NCBI RefSeq assembly: GCF_009789555.1
Contig: NZ_CP046903.1
Location: 124,001-188,000, forward strand
Source of the DNA: Stutzerimonas stutzeri
Lineage (GTDB): Bacteria; Pseudomonadota; Gammaproteobacteria; Pseudomonadales; Pseudomonadaceae
Direction of reading: 5' to 3'
Length of the DNA stretch: 64,000 bases
Position numbers and translations under genes: made by a program. Of this stretch, positions 43,062 through 51,143 are shown piece by piece (the stretch's first letter is position 1; every line of letters begins with the position of its first letter). The notes below the pieces were generated by a model that saw only the letters and a list, made by a program, of their open reading frames with translations, did not search any database and was not told where the DNA came from.

Positions 43062-43958
43062 ATGGATCGCCTGACCCAGATGGCCACGTTCGTCAAAACA
43101 GTTGAGCTGGGTTCATTCAGCGCCGCTGCGGACGACCTGAATCTGTCCCCTCAATTGGTAGGGAAACAGGTGAAAATGCTCGAACAACATCTGGGTGTTT
43201 CCCTGCTGCACCGGACTACGCGCAGGCAAAGCCTCACCGACTTCGGCAGGGCGTTCTACCCGCGAGCAAAACTGATCCTTGCAGACATGCAGTCTGCCGA
43301 GAGCCTGGCTGCCCTCACTCGGGGCACACCAAGCGGCCGCCTTCGCATCAACGCGCCGGTCACGTTCGGAATCCGCACGCTTTCGCCACGCCTGCTGGAA
43401 TACATGGTTCGGTATCCTCAGGTGTCTGTTGACCTAACGTTATCGAACGAACTGGTCGATATCGTTGATGATGGTTACGACGTGGTATTTCGCATCGGCG
43501 AGCTGGCGAGCAGTGGGTTGAAGGCATTGCCACTGGAGCCCTATCAGATGGTTTTATGCGCTGCGCCGTCCTATCTTGCACGTCGCCCTCCCATCATCAA
43601 TCCGTGGGATCTACAGCAGCAGGAATGTCTGGGGTTTACCTATTCTGATGGCCGCTCACACTGGAGCTTCGACAGCCCGGAGGGGCGTATAGATGTTCCT
43701 ATTACAAGCAAATTAACGATCAATCAAGGTGATCCACTGCTGGCAGCGGCTGTAGCTGGTCTAGGCGTGGTTCTACAGCCGATAGAGTTGGTTAGCGATG
43801 CACTGCGCGATGGGACACTGGTGCGTCTGTTGCCGCAGTACCCGGTGCCGAATACCGCAATGCACATCCTCTATGCCCCTGACCGAAGAATGACTCCAAA
43901 GCTGCGCAGCTTCTTGGAGTTTGCGCGTGAGGCTTTTGGGCAGCGAGGCCCTCTCTAA
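43062..43958 (+). CDS. LysR-family regulator (298 aa)
   Basis: The N-terminal helix-turn-helix reads MDRLTQMATFVKTVELGSFSAAADDLNLSPQLVGKQVKMLE, with the effector domain from about residue 90 (RLRINAPVTFGIRTLSPRLLEYM) to the end. It belongs to the common group that starts MDRL and controls divergent oxidoreductases, here the gene at 41,932. The ATG at 43062 matches the family start; an upstream in-frame ATG adds unrelated residues. The ligand is unknown. Confidence 0.9.
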   Translation: MDRLTQMATFVKTVELGSFSAAADDLNLSPQLVGKQVKMLEQHLGVSLLHRTTRRQSLTDFGRAFYPRAKLILADMQSAESLAALTRGTPSGRLRINAPVTFGIRTLSPRLLEYMVRYPQVSVDLTLSNELVDIVDDGYDVVFRIGELASSGLKALPLEPYQMVLCAAPSYLARRPPIINPWDLQQQECLGFTYSDGRSHWSFDSPEGRIDVPITSKLTINQGDPLLAAAVAGLGVVLQPIELVSDALRDGTLVRLLPQYPVPNTAMHILYAPDRRMTPKLRSFLEFAREAFGQRGPL

Positions 43959-44026
43959 CGCACGAAAATCAATGTCTGCGCTATCCGGTATTCGTAAAGG
44001 ACGACGATTACCGTGGCTCACCGGAT

Positions 44027-44332
44027 ATGACCAAGCACCCCTTGCTGAGGAAGTACCTGCTGTAGCACTTCGCGGCGGAAGTCGAAGAACTGAAAGATGC
44101 CATGTTCGTTGGCTTGGGGCCGTAGGTCCAGAGCGTGCTGGACCGCCTGATCCAGGAGCGGGTTCTGAATCCCGACCGGGTGATTGCCGGCATGCTGCAC
44201 CCCTCCGGAAACTGCACCTACCGGATCAACTACCTCATCGGCGACAGAAGCGCGCTGGTCCCGCACGCCACCAGCCCTGTGCCTTACGACCAGGTCCGGC
44301 GAGCATTTCGGGAGCGGTTCGTCACCGCCTGA
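44027..44332 (+). pseudogene. Decayed hypothetical gene with two in-frame stops
   Basis: One frame reads MTKHPLLRKYLL-stop-HFAAEVEELKDAMFVGLGP-stop-VQSVLDRLIQERVLNPDRV, then AGMLHPSGNCTYRINYLIGD and a stop. The GMLHPSGN segment and FVGLGP resemble a uracil-DNA-glycosylase-like protein seen near integrases, but I am not certain. Two stop codons make it inactive. Confidence 0.55.
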
Positions 44333-44957
44333 TCGAACGTCGGATGAGTGGATGCTGACGCGGGTTCAATTCCCAAACGGGAATAGAACTGGCGCCCTGT
44401 CTGATGCGCTCGGTTGGTGACCCGACCAGGGCAGAACTGGTAGGATTGCGGGCATCAAGGCCCGGATTCCGCACCTTTCCGCAGGAGTTTGCAGCGGTCG
44501 CAAGGCGCTGAGTTACATAGGTTTGGCGCAGGGTTCCACCCCACCGAGCCCCTGCAGGAGTTCGAATCGTTACGCCCCCCAGAAACCCTCACTAGCCCGA
44601 ACGGCCCGAACGGCCCGGTGCTAGGTCGTTGATTTTCAACAAATCGCTCGATCGATCCGCGCTTGCGGACTGCGGACTTCCAATGGGCCGGAAATCTGGC
44701 TCGCCCAGACGGCTCTCGGTAGCGACACGTTGCAAACAGTCGGTACTTCTCGATAACTACCCGACGAATCGGAACATCACAGCCAGCCCTGATGTTGCCC
44801 CTGCTTGCTGACGCAGCTTGGAAGTTCTGGCTGCAATATTGCCCCCCGTCGCTGTGGAAGGTAGCTCCCTGGGCAAGTGCAATCGAGGGGGGGATCGCTG
44901 CGTAGAGCTTGTGCCCCCCATCCTGCAGCGTGACCTGATTGGGTCAAGGCCGGGTTG
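44333..44957. other. Non-coding gap of 625 bp
   Basis: No gene could be supported. There is a short tandem repeat (CCCGAACGG twice near 44,610) and generally high GC. It separates the decayed gene from the ABM/GlxA pair and probably contains unrecognised remnants. Confidence 0.4.
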
Positions 44958-45260
44958 TCATGCAGGCAGTTTGGCTGCAAGCAGTTCGACCTTCTCGATA
45001 TTGGGCGGAGAACTGAGCAAGGTCGCGGCGTTGGCCATCAAGGCCGCGGCGATCTGGCCGTTCAGATGTGCTTGGCGACCTGCCTCATCGGCAAAGGCAT
45101 CGAACACACCGAACGTCGAAGGGCCAAACTTCAATGCGAACCAGGCAGTGGTGCCGGACTCGGCGTTGGCGAGCGGCAGTGCGCTGGCCAGGAAGTCGGC
45201 AAGCGCAGCCTCCTGGCCGGGTTTGGCTTCGAGGCGAACAAACAGGGCGAGCTTGGTCAT
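44958..45260 (-). CDS. ABM-fold putative quinol monooxygenase (100 aa)
   Basis: MTKLALFVRLEAKPGQEAALADFL, ALKFGPSTFGVFDAFADEAGRQAHL and a closing helix match the ABM family, subgroup with SALPLANAE. It differs from the protein at 23,451. It lies divergently from the GlxA regulator with a palindrome in the 114-bp space between, so it is the probable target of that regulator. Function in quinone or aldehyde stress is inferred from family and neighbours only. Confidence 0.8.
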   Translation of the reverse strand: MTKLALFVRLEAKPGQEAALADFLASALPLANAESGTTAWFALKFGPSTFGVFDAFADEAGRQAHLNGQIAAALMANAATLLSSPPNIEKVELLAAKLPA

Positions 45261-45352
45261 ACTGTAATCCTTTGGGTAACTGGGTTAGATGAATGGATCG
45301 ACGAGCCTGCAGTCTAAGTCTTCATGACAGCCATCTCTATAGACAATAATGA

Positions 45353-45372
45353 CAACATTGATATCATTGTTG
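45353..45372 (+). promoter_or_regulatory. Near-perfect palindrome before the GlxA gene
   Basis: CAACATTGAT followed by ATCATTGTTG: nine of ten base pairs match. It ends two bases before the ATG at 45375 and would block translation start or RNA polymerase if bound, so autoregulation is likely. Confidence 0.5.
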
Positions 45373-45374
45373 CC

Positions 45375-46337
45375 ATGAAAATCCACATCCTTGTTTGTGA
45401 TGGCGTGTTTGATCTGGGGCTTGCGGCGCTCACCGACACAGTGGGCTTGGCCAATGCGATGTCGGGCTCGCTGCCACAGGCTCCCGCGCACATAGAGCTC
45501 ACGCTGGTGGGCGTGCGGCGTCGCATCCGAACTGCGCAAGGCTTGACGGTCCCCGTGGTCACTGCGCGTGGTGTGCCGGAACCAGACGTCGTGCTCGTGC
45601 CCGCGTTTGGTGAAAAGATGCCTGACACGCTCTCGGCTCGGCTCACACGCCCCGACGTGCCCGATGCGGTCGCCGTGCTACAGCAGTGGTCCACCGCTGG
45701 CGCGCACCTTGGTGCCGCCTGCTCCGGTAGTTTCTTGCTTGCAGAGAGTGGCCTGCTTGATGGGCATCGTGCGACGACGTCATGGTGGCTGGGGCCGATG
45801 TTTCGGCAGCGCTATCCGAACGTCACGCTGGACGAGTCACGCATGATCGTGAACTCGACACGCTTCACTACCGCGGGTGCCGCTTTGGCCCACGTCGACC
45901 TGGCCTTGCGCATCATCCGGGGGCGCAGTCCGGCGCTGGCGGCCCTAGTAGCACGCTATCTGCTGGTCGAGGCACGCAGTTCGCAAGCCGAGTTCGTGAT
46001 TCCCGACCACCTTGCGCATGCCGACCCGATGGTGGAGCGCTTCGAGTCCTGGGCCAGAAGTCAGCTCGCGAAGGGGTTCTCGCTGGCCGAGGCGGCCAGC
46101 GCCGCGGGCACAAGCGAGCGCACCTTGGCGCGGCGGCTGCAAAGCGTTTTGGGCAAGACACCGTTGTCGTATTTCCAGGACCTGCGCGTGGAGCATGCCG
46201 TCCATCTCTTGCGCACCGGAAACGCGAGCGTCGACCAAGTCGCCGCACAGGTCGGGTACTCGGATGGGGTGACCCTGCGGGCCCTGTTGCGCCGCAAGCT
46301 GGGCCGGGGTGTCAGGGAGTTGCGACGCGGTGGATGA
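45375..46337 (+). CDS. GlxA-type AraC regulator with DJ-1/PfpI domain (320 aa)
   Basis: The N-terminal half is a DJ-1/PfpI-like domain starting MKIHILVCDGVFDLGLAALTD with the Cys elbow LGAACSGSFLLAESGLLDG at about 115. The C-terminal third has two AraC helix-turn-helix motifs (FSLAEAASAAGTSERTLARRL and ASVDQVAAQVGYSDGVTLRALLRR). The fold suggests sensing of a small reactive metabolite. The ATG at 45375 matches family starts, though an in-frame ATG at 45324 would add 17 residues; neither has a strong ribosome-binding site. Confidence 0.87.
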   Translation: MKIHILVCDGVFDLGLAALTDTVGLANAMSGSLPQAPAHIELTLVGVRRRIRTAQGLTVPVVTARGVPEPDVVLVPAFGEKMPDTLSARLTRPDVPDAVAVLQQWSTAGAHLGAACSGSFLLAESGLLDGHRATTSWWLGPMFRQRYPNVTLDESRMIVNSTRFTTAGAALAHVDLALRIIRGRSPALAALVARYLLVEARSSQAEFVIPDHLAHADPMVERFESWARSQLAKGFSLAEAASAAGTSERTLARRLQSVLGKTPLSYFQDLRVEHAVHLLRTGNASVDQVAAQVGYSDGVTLRALLRRKLGRGVRELRRGG

Positions 46338-46449
46338 CCAGAGGCGTTTGGTGTATGTACAGCTGGAGACCGCCGGGAAACTGACGCAGGCCAAACGGCG
46401 CATTTGGACCTGATAAAACTACTGCGCCACGTTATTTGAACTGGTTTGC

Positions 46450-46736
46450 TAGGGTCTGTTGCCATTTCGCGCTAACCCATTGATCTATAAGAGCAAGCCC
46501 GTATCGTTGAAGCTCTGACCCAACATCGATACGAGCTTGCAATGCCCCGATTACTGCTCAGCGATGAGCATTGGTCGAAGCTGCGGGAAATTCTGCTGCA
46601 CAAGGCCATCTACAACAAGCGTGATCTACGAATGACCGTGGAGGGCATGCTGTACCGCATGCGCACGGGATGTCCCTGGAGAGACCTGCCCAAGGCGTTT
46701 GGCTACTGGAATAAGGTCTACAAACGCTTCAATGCA
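46450..46736 (+). mobile_element. IS5-family transposase 5' fragment
   Basis: The left end GGTCTGTTGCCATTTCGC is typical of IS5-group elements, and the transposase starts at 46,542: MPRLLLSDEHWSKLREILLH, RMTVEGMLYRMRTGCPWRDLP, FGYWNKVYKRFNA. It breaks at about 46,736, where the uvrA 5' relic begins. The catalytic region is missing. The insertion plus a deletion has probably removed the body of an original uvrA gene. Confidence 0.78.
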
Positions 46737-46800
46737 GGCCGCAGCGGTACAAGAGGATTCACCGAAAGAATTGCTTGGCATGTTGTTCTCCTCTGTTCAA
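46737..46800 (-). pseudogene. 5' end of a lost uvrA copy
   Basis: Bases 46741-46784 are identical to 39629-39672, which hold the first codons of the uvrA gene. Here the start codon is preceded by a strong AGAGGAG site. The relic lies downstream of the DUF3422 gene, so the ancestral order was DUF3422-uvrA before the IS5-type insertion. Confidence 0.75.
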
Positions 46801-46839
46801 ACGGACGGCGCAGCTATCGCGCGCCAGGACGGCAGCTCG

Positions 46840-48174
46840 TCAGGAAGATTTCTCTTCCGCCGCCGTGTCGCTGTGGGCGTGTCTTATCCTGCGGACGATC
46901 CACCAGATCGTCAGCATCACCGCAGGTACCAGAACCGCCATCACCGGCGCCACGCTGTCGTGAACGATCGGAATGCCCTTGAGCAGGTAGCCGAGAAGAC
47001 TCACGACGTAATAAGAAATTGCCGCGACCGACAGGCCTTCGACGGTTTGCTGAAGGCGCAATTGCAACTTGGCCCGGTTGTTCATCGAAGCCAGCAGATC
47101 GCGGTTCTGGCGTTCAAGTTCGACGTCGATCCACGAACGCAGCAACGCGATGGCTCGGGTCAGTTTGTCGGAGAGCTTGGCCTGGCGCTCCTTTACGGAT
47201 TGGCACTCCCGCATGGCTGGAGCGATGCGACGCTGCAGGAAATCCGCCCAGGTGCTGTATCCGGATACGGCCACTTCTGAAAGCGCAGCCAGCCTTTCCT
47301 CGACGATCTCGTAGTAGGCACGGCTGGCGCCGAAGCGATAGAGATTTGCCGCGACGCCAGCTTCCAGTTCGGCGGCCAGACCGGTCAATTCGGAAAGCAG
47401 CACGTCGCTATCGCGGCGTTCTACCAAATTCGTACACATCTCGTCAGTGATCGCAGCAAGGCGCGACTCCATGTGTCGCAGCTCCGACGTCATCGATCGC
47501 GTCAACGGCAGAGACAGCAACGCCAAGGTACGGTACGTCTCGATCTCCAATAGAAGTTGAGCCAGCGCACCTGCCCGCGCCGGGGTCAAATCACGAGCAA
47601 GGATGAGGATCTGCGTCAGGCCATCCTCATCCTGTCGGAAGTCGGTCAAGATGGCGGCAGAGCCGTTCTCTACCAACGAGTAGCACAGGCTGGCAGGATC
47701 GAAGCGATCAGCCTCCTTCTCCGTTTCTGGTATCCACGGAAGAAGTCTCAAGCGGATGCCGGATATGACCGGGCCCGGAGGAACAAATCCATGTTTGAAG
47801 GGATTTTCTCCGCAAGGCTCTCCCGTCTTGGAATCCAGCGAAGCGCACCAGAGATACGTAGAGAACTCGGTGTGCTTTTCACAGTGAAGGTCTCCCTCAT
47901 CCCATGTCATGCCGTGTAGCGGCGTAGCGTGGTCGGGCTCGGCAACGCCGAAGCGATGAGACAACTCGCTCATCGCCATCTGATCCCTGGTCTGGTCACC
48001 TTCGGTCATGAAAGCGAGCTGCAATATACCGCGGGGGGCCTCAAGCAACAGATGCGGGCGCGCATGCACTTCACCCACGGCTGCAGCACGATCGGCATAA
48101 GCCGGCATGCCGTACACGGTGGCGGTTGGGGTGGGTTGTACGGTCGTCGTATTGATATTGGCCGGCTCTTTCAT
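46840..48174 (-). CDS. DUF3422 family membrane-anchored protein (444 aa)
   Basis: The protein begins MKEPANINTTTV and has the family's N-terminal domain (YADRAAAVGEVHARPHLLLEAP; DEGDLHCEKHTEFSTYLW), a long helical region about 220-380 and two C-terminal membrane segments (AAISYYVVSLLGYLL and APVMAVLVPAVMLTIWWIV). DUF3422 proteins are regular members of formaldehyde-resistance clusters with a VOC protein, AdhC/FrmA and UvrA; the function is not known to me. GAGGT precedes the chosen ATG. It is on the same strand as the VOC-FrmA-FrmR genes and probably in their regulon. Confidence 0.85.
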   Translation of the reverse strand: MKEPANINTTTVQPTPTATVYGMPAYADRAAAVGEVHARPHLLLEAPRGILQLAFMTEGDQTRDQMAMSELSHRFGVAEPDHATPLHGMTWDEGDLHCEKHTEFSTYLWCASLDSKTGEPCGENPFKHGFVPPGPVISGIRLRLLPWIPETEKEADRFDPASLCYSLVENGSAAILTDFRQDEDGLTQILILARDLTPARAGALAQLLLEIETYRTLALLSLPLTRSMTSELRHMESRLAAITDEMCTNLVERRDSDVLLSELTGLAAELEAGVAANLYRFGASRAYYEIVEERLAALSEVAVSGYSTWADFLQRRIAPAMRECQSVKERQAKLSDKLTRAIALLRSWIDVELERQNRDLLASMNNRAKLQLRLQQTVEGLSVAAISYYVVSLLGYLLKGIPIVHDSVAPVMAVLVPAVMLTIWWIVRRIRHAHSDTAAEEKSS

Positions 48175-48359
48175 AACGACCTCATTTCTCATTGGTTGAA
48201 AAGCACGCTTCAAAACAAATGCCCGCAGCCATGCGTTTCACACATGGCTGCGGGCCGATCTTCATGAGCATGCACCGCGTTACGCAGTCCGTCTAACAGG
48301 CTCGCCGTATAATAGAGGCTTGTGCTGACCCTGTCAGAACGCTCTCAGCTTCCTTGCTT

Positions 48360-48758
48360 TCAGACGAAGGTGTACGAGCAGACCTTGTTGCCCGCCGGAT
48401 CACGCAGGTAGGCAGCATAGGCACCCGGCAGGTGACCACGTGCGCCAGGTTGGCCCTCGTCAGTGCCGCCTGCGGCAAGGCCGGCGGCGTGGAAGGCATC
48501 CACTTCAGCGGGAGTGGCGGCCGCAAAGCCGATCGTCACGCCGTTGCTGGAAGGCGCTTCACCATTGCCCGGGCGGGCGATGATGAAAGCCGGCTTTTCG
48601 CGACCGAAAAGTACCCATCCGTTGTTGAAAGGACCGAGGTTCTTGATGCCAAGAGCACCCAGAGCGGCGGCGTAGAACGCGACCGACTTCTGAAGGTCGG
48701 CAGCGCCGATAAAGATGTGCGAAAAGATGCCATCGCCAGAAATGACAGGAGTGGACAT
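48360..48758 (-). CDS. VOC-family (glyoxalase-like) protein (132 aa)
   Basis: MSTPVISGDGIFSHIFIGAADLQKSVAFYAAAL is the standard VOC opening, followed by VLFGREKPAFIIARPGNGEAP and the closing AAYLRDPAGNKVCSYTFV with the metal-ligand Glu replaced or shifted. VOC members include glyoxalase I and fosfomycin-resistance enzymes; this one belongs with formaldehyde genes, where it may process a glutathione adduct. It lies 43 bp downstream of frmA. Confidence 0.85.
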   Translation of the reverse strand: MSTPVISGDGIFSHIFIGAADLQKSVAFYAAALGALGIKNLGPFNNGWVLFGREKPAFIIARPGNGEAPSSNGVTIGFAAATPAEVDAFHAAGLAAGGTDEGQPGARGHLPGAYAAYLRDPAGNKVCSYTFV

Positions 48759-48801
48759 GATTAATTTCCTTGGTGGTTGGCGTTGAATGGGTAGTGGGCG
48801 A

Positions 48802-49911
48802 TCAGTAGTGGATCACCGTGCGAATCGACTTGCCTTCATGCATCAGGTCGAAGGCCTTGTTGATGTCGTCGAGGCCCATGGTGTGGGTGACGAACGGGGC
48901 GAGATCGATCTCGCCTTTCATTGCGTCCTCCACCATGCCGGGAAGTTGAGTGCGGCCCTTGACCCCGCCGAAAGCCGAGCCCTTCCAGGTGCGACCGGTG
49001 ATCAACTGGAACGGGCGCGTCGAAATTTCCTTGCCTGCACCAGCCACGCCGATGACGATCGACTGGCCCCAGCCACGATGTGCTGCTTCCAGTGCCGAGC
49101 GCATCACGTTGACGTTGCCGATGCACTCGAAGGTGTGATCGACACCCCAACCGGTCATCTCGATGAGAACCTCGTGAATCGGCTTGTCGAAGTCCTTCGG
49201 GTTGAGGCATTCGGTCGCGCCGAAGGTACGAGCCAGCTCGAACTTCGCTGGATTGGTGTCGATGGCGATGATGCGACCCGCCTTGGCCTGGCGTGCCCCC
49301 TGAATCGCAGCGAGCCCGATGCCGCCGAGGCCGAAGATGGCCACAGAGTCACCCGGCTGAACCTTGGCCGTGTTGTGAACAGCGCCGATGCCGGTGGTCA
49401 CACCGCAACCCAGCAGGCAGACATGCTCGGGATTGGCGTCCGGGTTGATCTTGGCCAGCGAGACTTCGGCCACCACCGTGTATTCGCTGAAGGTCGAGCA
49501 GCCCATGTAGTGGTAGATCGGCTGGCCGTTGTAGCTGAAGCGGGTGGTGCCATCGGGCATCACGCCCTTGCCCTGGGTGGCGCGCACCGCCACGCACAGG
49601 TTGGTCTTGCCGCTCTTGCAGAACAGGCACTCACCGCACTCGGCGGTGTACAGCGGGATCACGTGGTCACCCGGCTTGACCGAGGTCACGCCCTCGCCGA
49701 CCTCGACCACGATGCCGGCGCCCTCATGGCCCAGCACCGCCGGGAACACGCCTTCCGGGTCCTCGCCCGACAGGGTGAAGGCGTCGGTATGGCAAACGCC
49801 GGTATTCGTGATCCTGACAAGCACCTCGCCCTTGCGCGGCGGCTCGACGTCGATCTCGACGATTTCCAGTGGCTTTCCAGGCCCGAAGGCAACTGCTGCA
49901 CGTGATTTCAT
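48802..49911 (-). CDS. frmA: S-(hydroxymethyl)glutathione dehydrogenase / class III alcohol dehydrogenase (369 aa)
   Basis: The enzyme oxidises the formaldehyde-glutathione adduct with NAD. It starts MKSRAAVAFGPGKPLEIVEID and shows NTGVCHTDAFTLSGEDPEG (catalytic zinc Cys), LGHEGAGIVVEVGEGV (His/Glu), structural zinc ECGECLFCKSGKTNLC and the Rossmann VAIFGLGGIGLAAIQGAR at about 190. Length equals the family norm. The upstream frmR fragment would have controlled it; downstream come VOC and DUF3422. Together with the glutathione-independent enzyme at 29,393 this gives double formaldehyde detoxification. Confidence 0.95.
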   Translation of the reverse strand: MKSRAAVAFGPGKPLEIVEIDVEPPRKGEVLVRITNTGVCHTDAFTLSGEDPEGVFPAVLGHEGAGIVVEVGEGVTSVKPGDHVIPLYTAECGECLFCKSGKTNLCVAVRATQGKGVMPDGTTRFSYNGQPIYHYMGCSTFSEYTVVAEVSLAKINPDANPEHVCLLGCGVTTGIGAVHNTAKVQPGDSVAIFGLGGIGLAAIQGARQAKAGRIIAIDTNPAKFELARTFGATECLNPKDFDKPIHEVLIEMTGWGVDHTFECIGNVNVMRSALEAAHRGWGQSIVIGVAGAGKEISTRPFQLITGRTWKGSAFGGVKGRTQLPGMVEDAMKGEIDLAPFVTHTMGLDDINKAFDLMHEGKSIRTVIHY

Positions 49912-49970
49912 GATGTCGCTTCCTTTACTAGCTAACTAAATTTTCCCTCACCGAGGGCACCCTGGTGCCT

Positions 49971-50195
49971 CTACCGCAGGTAGGAGCGGACGATGGAGAT
50001 GGTCTCGTCAATGGACTTGTTCTGCGAATCGCTCCTGATTTCGCTACTGGGAAACTCTTCCCGTAGATAGCTCTCCATAACCGTTGCCATCAATCCGTTG
50101 TCAGCCCCACTAACAGCTGCAAGCTGCTGAACAATAGCAGAGCATTCAGCACCTACATCGAGCGCTTGCTTCTTTTCTTCCGGGCCATGTGGCAC
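49971..50195 (-). pseudogene. frmR: FrmR formaldehyde-responsive repressor with internal deletion (74 aa)
   Basis: It starts (GTG) PHGPEEKKQAL and continues DVGAECSAIVQQLAAV, GLMATVMESYLREEFPS and SIDETISIVRSYLR, all matching FrmR/RcnR-type repressors. Between KKQAL and GAECS the normal block of about 17 residues (with RVRRIRGQ-like basic helix for DNA contact) is missing. The formaldehyde-reactive Cys (GAECS) remains. The deletion keeps frame but should destroy DNA binding, so frmA may be constitutive. Hairpin GAGGCACC/GGTGCCCTC lies between this gene and frmA. Confidence 0.75.
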
Positions 50196-50255
50196 TCACC
50201 GCTTTTCACTCCAGATAAGCGGGGCCTGACGCCGAAGAGACAGGCCCTCAACTCA

Positions 50256-50999
50256 TTAGAATTCCTGCACGGTTGGGCGCAGAACGATCTCGTTAATATC
50301 CACGTCAGCAGGCTGCTCAATTGCGAAGGCGATAGCTCGAGCGACCGATTCGGCGGGAATTGCATGCTTGTAGAAGTCCACCACGAAATCGCGGCTCTGT
50401 TGGTGGGTGCTGCCGAATTTCAGTTCGGAGTCCACGGCGCCCGGTTCGATAGTCGTGGTGCGGATGCTGCCACCGACTTCGTGACGCAGTCCTTCGGAGA
50501 TAGCCCGCACAGCAAACTTGGTGCCGCTGTACACGGTGCCACCTGGGCTGAACACCTTCAGGCCTGCAACCGATGCGATGTTGATGAAGTGACCACTGTT
50601 TTGTTTCTGGAAGACTGGCAATGCAGCCGCGACTCCGTACAGCAGACCCTTGATGTTGATATCGATCATGCGATCCCACTCGTCAGTGCGAGTATCGCTG
50701 AGCGGTGCAATCGCCATCAGTCCGGCATTGTTGATCAGTACATCAATGCGACCGTAGGTGTCCACGGCACCTTGAATGAGCGTTTTGACCTCTTCCTGAG
50801 AGGTAACATCGGTCTGATACGCGATTGCCTGACCACCTGCATTGGTCAGCTCAGCCACCAATGCGTCGAGTTTATCTTTGCGACGTGCAGCCAGCACTAC
50901 GCGAGCGCCAAGCGCAGCAAGGTGGCGTGCAGTAACCTCACCCAGGCCGCTACTGGCACCGGTGATAACGACAACTTTTCCAGAAATGTTATTGCTCAT
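50256..50999 (-). CDS. Short-chain dehydrogenase/reductase (247 aa)
   Basis: Classical SDR: VVVITGASSGLGEVTARHL (cofactor loop, about 8), NNAGLMAIAPL (about 87), INIASVAGLKVF (about 135) and the active-site YSGTKFAV (about 153). NADP preference is suggested by the Arg pair LAARRKDKL. It is divergent from a LysR regulator at 51,144. Substrate unknown; carbonyl reduction fits the theme of the cargo. Confidence 0.88.
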   Translation of the reverse strand: MSNNISGKVVVITGASSGLGEVTARHLAALGARVVLAARRKDKLDALVAELTNAGGQAIAYQTDVTSQEEVKTLIQGAVDTYGRIDVLINNAGLMAIAPLSDTRTDEWDRMIDINIKGLLYGVAAALPVFQKQNSGHFINIASVAGLKVFSPGGTVYSGTKFAVRAISEGLRHEVGGSIRTTTIEPGAVDSELKFGSTHQQSRDFVVDFYKHAIPAESVARAIAFAIEQPADVDINEIVLRPTVQEF

Positions 51000-51109
51000 G
51001 CTGAGAACCTCATCGGCGGGTTTGTACTTCGCCATGGCTGGTTAACCTGGCAGTGCGCAAACTTTAGACCCATGATTGATCTCAATAAATGGAAATGATT
51101 GGATTATGC

Positions 51110-51128
51110 TATTCCTGAAAATGGAATA
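51110..51128 (+). promoter_or_regulatory. LysR-type operator candidate TATTCC-N7-GGAATA
   Basis: A perfect six-base inverted repeat with a T-N11-A core in the divergent region between the SDR and LysR genes, 16 bp before the regulator's start. Confidence 0.55.
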
Positions 51129-51143
51129 AATGGGAGGGGCAAC

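Noticed and set aside
44557..44568. GGAGTTCGAATC resembling a tRNA T-arm
   Set aside because: The flanking bases do not form the T-stem or an acceptor stem, and no anticodon arm lies upstream.
48787..49905. Plus-strand frame opposite frmA
   Set aside because: It is the exact antisense of a well-conserved dehydrogenase and has no recognisable motif.
50166..51098. Plus-strand frame opposite the SDR gene
   Set aside because: Antisense shadow; the minus strand encodes a complete SDR with all its motifs.
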